A DNA stretch of 6,000 bases from positions 1-6,000 of the forward strand of contig JAFADT010000112.1 of assembly GCA_023424585.1 (NCBI GenBank). The letters run 5' to 3'. A program made the position numbers and the translations under genes. Source of the DNA: Pseudomonadota bacterium. GTDB lineage: Bacteria > Myxococcota > Myxococcia > Myxococcales > Myxococcaceae. Below, in pieces: positions 5,639-6,000 of this stretch (the stretch's first letter is position 1; each line of letters starts with the position of its first letter). The notes beneath the pieces are model-generated. The model was not told where the DNA came from, searched no databases, and saw nothing but the letters and a program-made list of their open reading frames with translations.

Positions 5639-5693
5639 GGTCCCCGAAGGGGGCGGGACCTACCCCCGGGGGCACCTGATGGCGCCCATCAGG
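5639..5693 (-). terminator. Cluster of three inverted repeats after the TPR gene
   Basis: In minus-strand order there are three elements. The first is an 8-bp stem CCTGATGG / CCATCAGG with a 3-nt loop (5693-5675) that contains the TPR gene's TGA stop. The second is the perfect palindrome CCCCCGGGGG (5672-5663). The third is GGTCCC / GGGACC arms (5660-5639) enclosing CCC-TTCG-GGG (5651-5642), whose minus-strand transcript would carry a very stable C(UUCG)G tetraloop. No T-run follows. The dense folding directly after a stop codon and before the next promoter region supports a transcription end. Confidence 0.6.
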
Positions 5694-6000
5694 CCATGGC
5701 CCCGGGCGCCTGGGCCCCGGCGCCCACCGGCGCCCGCCGCAGCAGCGCCTGGTAGTGCTTCAGCCAGGACGTGTTCAGCGGGTCCAGCTTGAGGGCCTCC
5801 GCGTAGCGCTCCAGCGCGGCGGGGACGGCCCGTTGGACCTCCAACGCCTGTCCCTGGGTGAACAGGGCGCGCGCCTGCTTCTCCACCTCCGGCCGGGCGG
5901 CCAGGAAGGCGCTGCGCAGGGCCTCCAGGGTGGGCTCCGGGACGCCCGCGGCCACGCAGCGGGACAGGCCCCCCAGGTTGCCCCGGGTGGCGTCGTAGCC
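5689..6000 (-). CDS. TPR-containing protein, C-terminal part (N-terminus beyond right edge)
   Basis: The minus-strand frame is open from the right edge to TGA at 5691-5689, giving the last 103 residues. A GTG at 5955 could be read as a start. However, the frame continues upstream without a stop and with normal codon use (GYDATRGNLGGLSRC), so this is most likely the tail of a longer gene. The segment ALFTQGQALEVQRAV then PAALERYAEALKLDP has the alanine/tyrosine/proline spacing of a tetratricopeptide repeat, followed by a partial next helix (NTSWLKHYQALLRRAP). The end is an Ala/Gly/Pro-rich tail with no signal or membrane segment. TPRs mediate protein-protein contacts; the full protein's role cannot be told from this fragment. 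It is followed at once by a hairpin cluster and then the phosphomutase operon on the same strand. Confidence 0.75.
   Translation of the reverse strand, partial: GYDATRGNLGGLSRCVAAGVPEPTLEALRSAFLAARPEVEKQARALFTQGQALEVQRAVPAALERYAEALKLDPLNTSWLKHYQALLRRAPVGAGAQAPGAMA

Noticed and set aside
5689..5955. An 88-residue complete small gene starting at GTG 5955
   Set aside because: The same frame stays open with plausible codons to the window edge, so a truncated larger gene is more likely.
1..6000. Search by eye for tRNA/rRNA genes, CRISPR repeats, insertion-sequence ends, toxin-antitoxin pairs or phage genes
   Set aside because: None seen; nearly all sequence is accounted for by six coding regions and short intergenic gaps.

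Overview
The window is very GC-rich and its real coding frames show strong G/C third-position bias. Protein features such as a MNAHIFREYDIRG-type phosphomutase, a ROK sugar kinase and a BNR-repeat 'exported propeller' protein suggest a large-genome deltaproteobacterial lineage, most likely Myxococcota of the Myxococcus/Corallococcus type. This assignment rests on general resemblance, not on a search.

Layout: (1) Minus strand, 1-994: the N-terminal 331 residues of a Rieske-type ring-hydroxylating oxygenase alpha-subunit homologue, running off the left edge. (2) 995-1110: a short divergent intergenic region with two -10-like hexamers, each exactly 8 nt from a start codon, plus small repeats. 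(3) Plus strand, 1111-2004: a membrane-anchored DUF547-family protein with an altered core motif and a C-terminal cysteine cluster. (4) Plus strand, 2066-3130: a probably exported beta-propeller protein with five clear Asp-box (BNR) motifs and one degenerate copy. (5) 3131-3171: a convergent gap with GC-rich hairpins. (6) Minus strand, 5520-3172: a two-gene operon with phosphomannomutase/phosphoglucomutase first and a ROK-family (glucokinase-type) sugar kinase 45 nt downstream. (7) 5521-5688: a promoter/terminator region with a spaced direct repeat and a cluster of hairpins. (8) Minus strand, 5689 to the right edge: the C-terminal 103 residues of a TPR-containing protein.

The best-supported functional unit is the phosphomutase-kinase pair. 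The kinase would make hexose-6-phosphate (glucose-6-P if it is a glucokinase) and the mutase would convert it to hexose-1-phosphate. This connects free hexose to nucleotide-sugar, glycogen/trehalose or exopolysaccharide synthesis. The DUF547 and BNR proteins both appear to act outside the cytoplasm and may be co-transcribed, but nothing here fixes their function.

I see no mobile element, CRISPR array, tRNA/rRNA, phage or defence locus. The window looks like an ordinary chromosomal housekeeping/accessory mix. The observations most worth a second look are the apparently leaderless divergent starts, the diverged DUF547 protein, and the hairpins that abut or contain stop codons.
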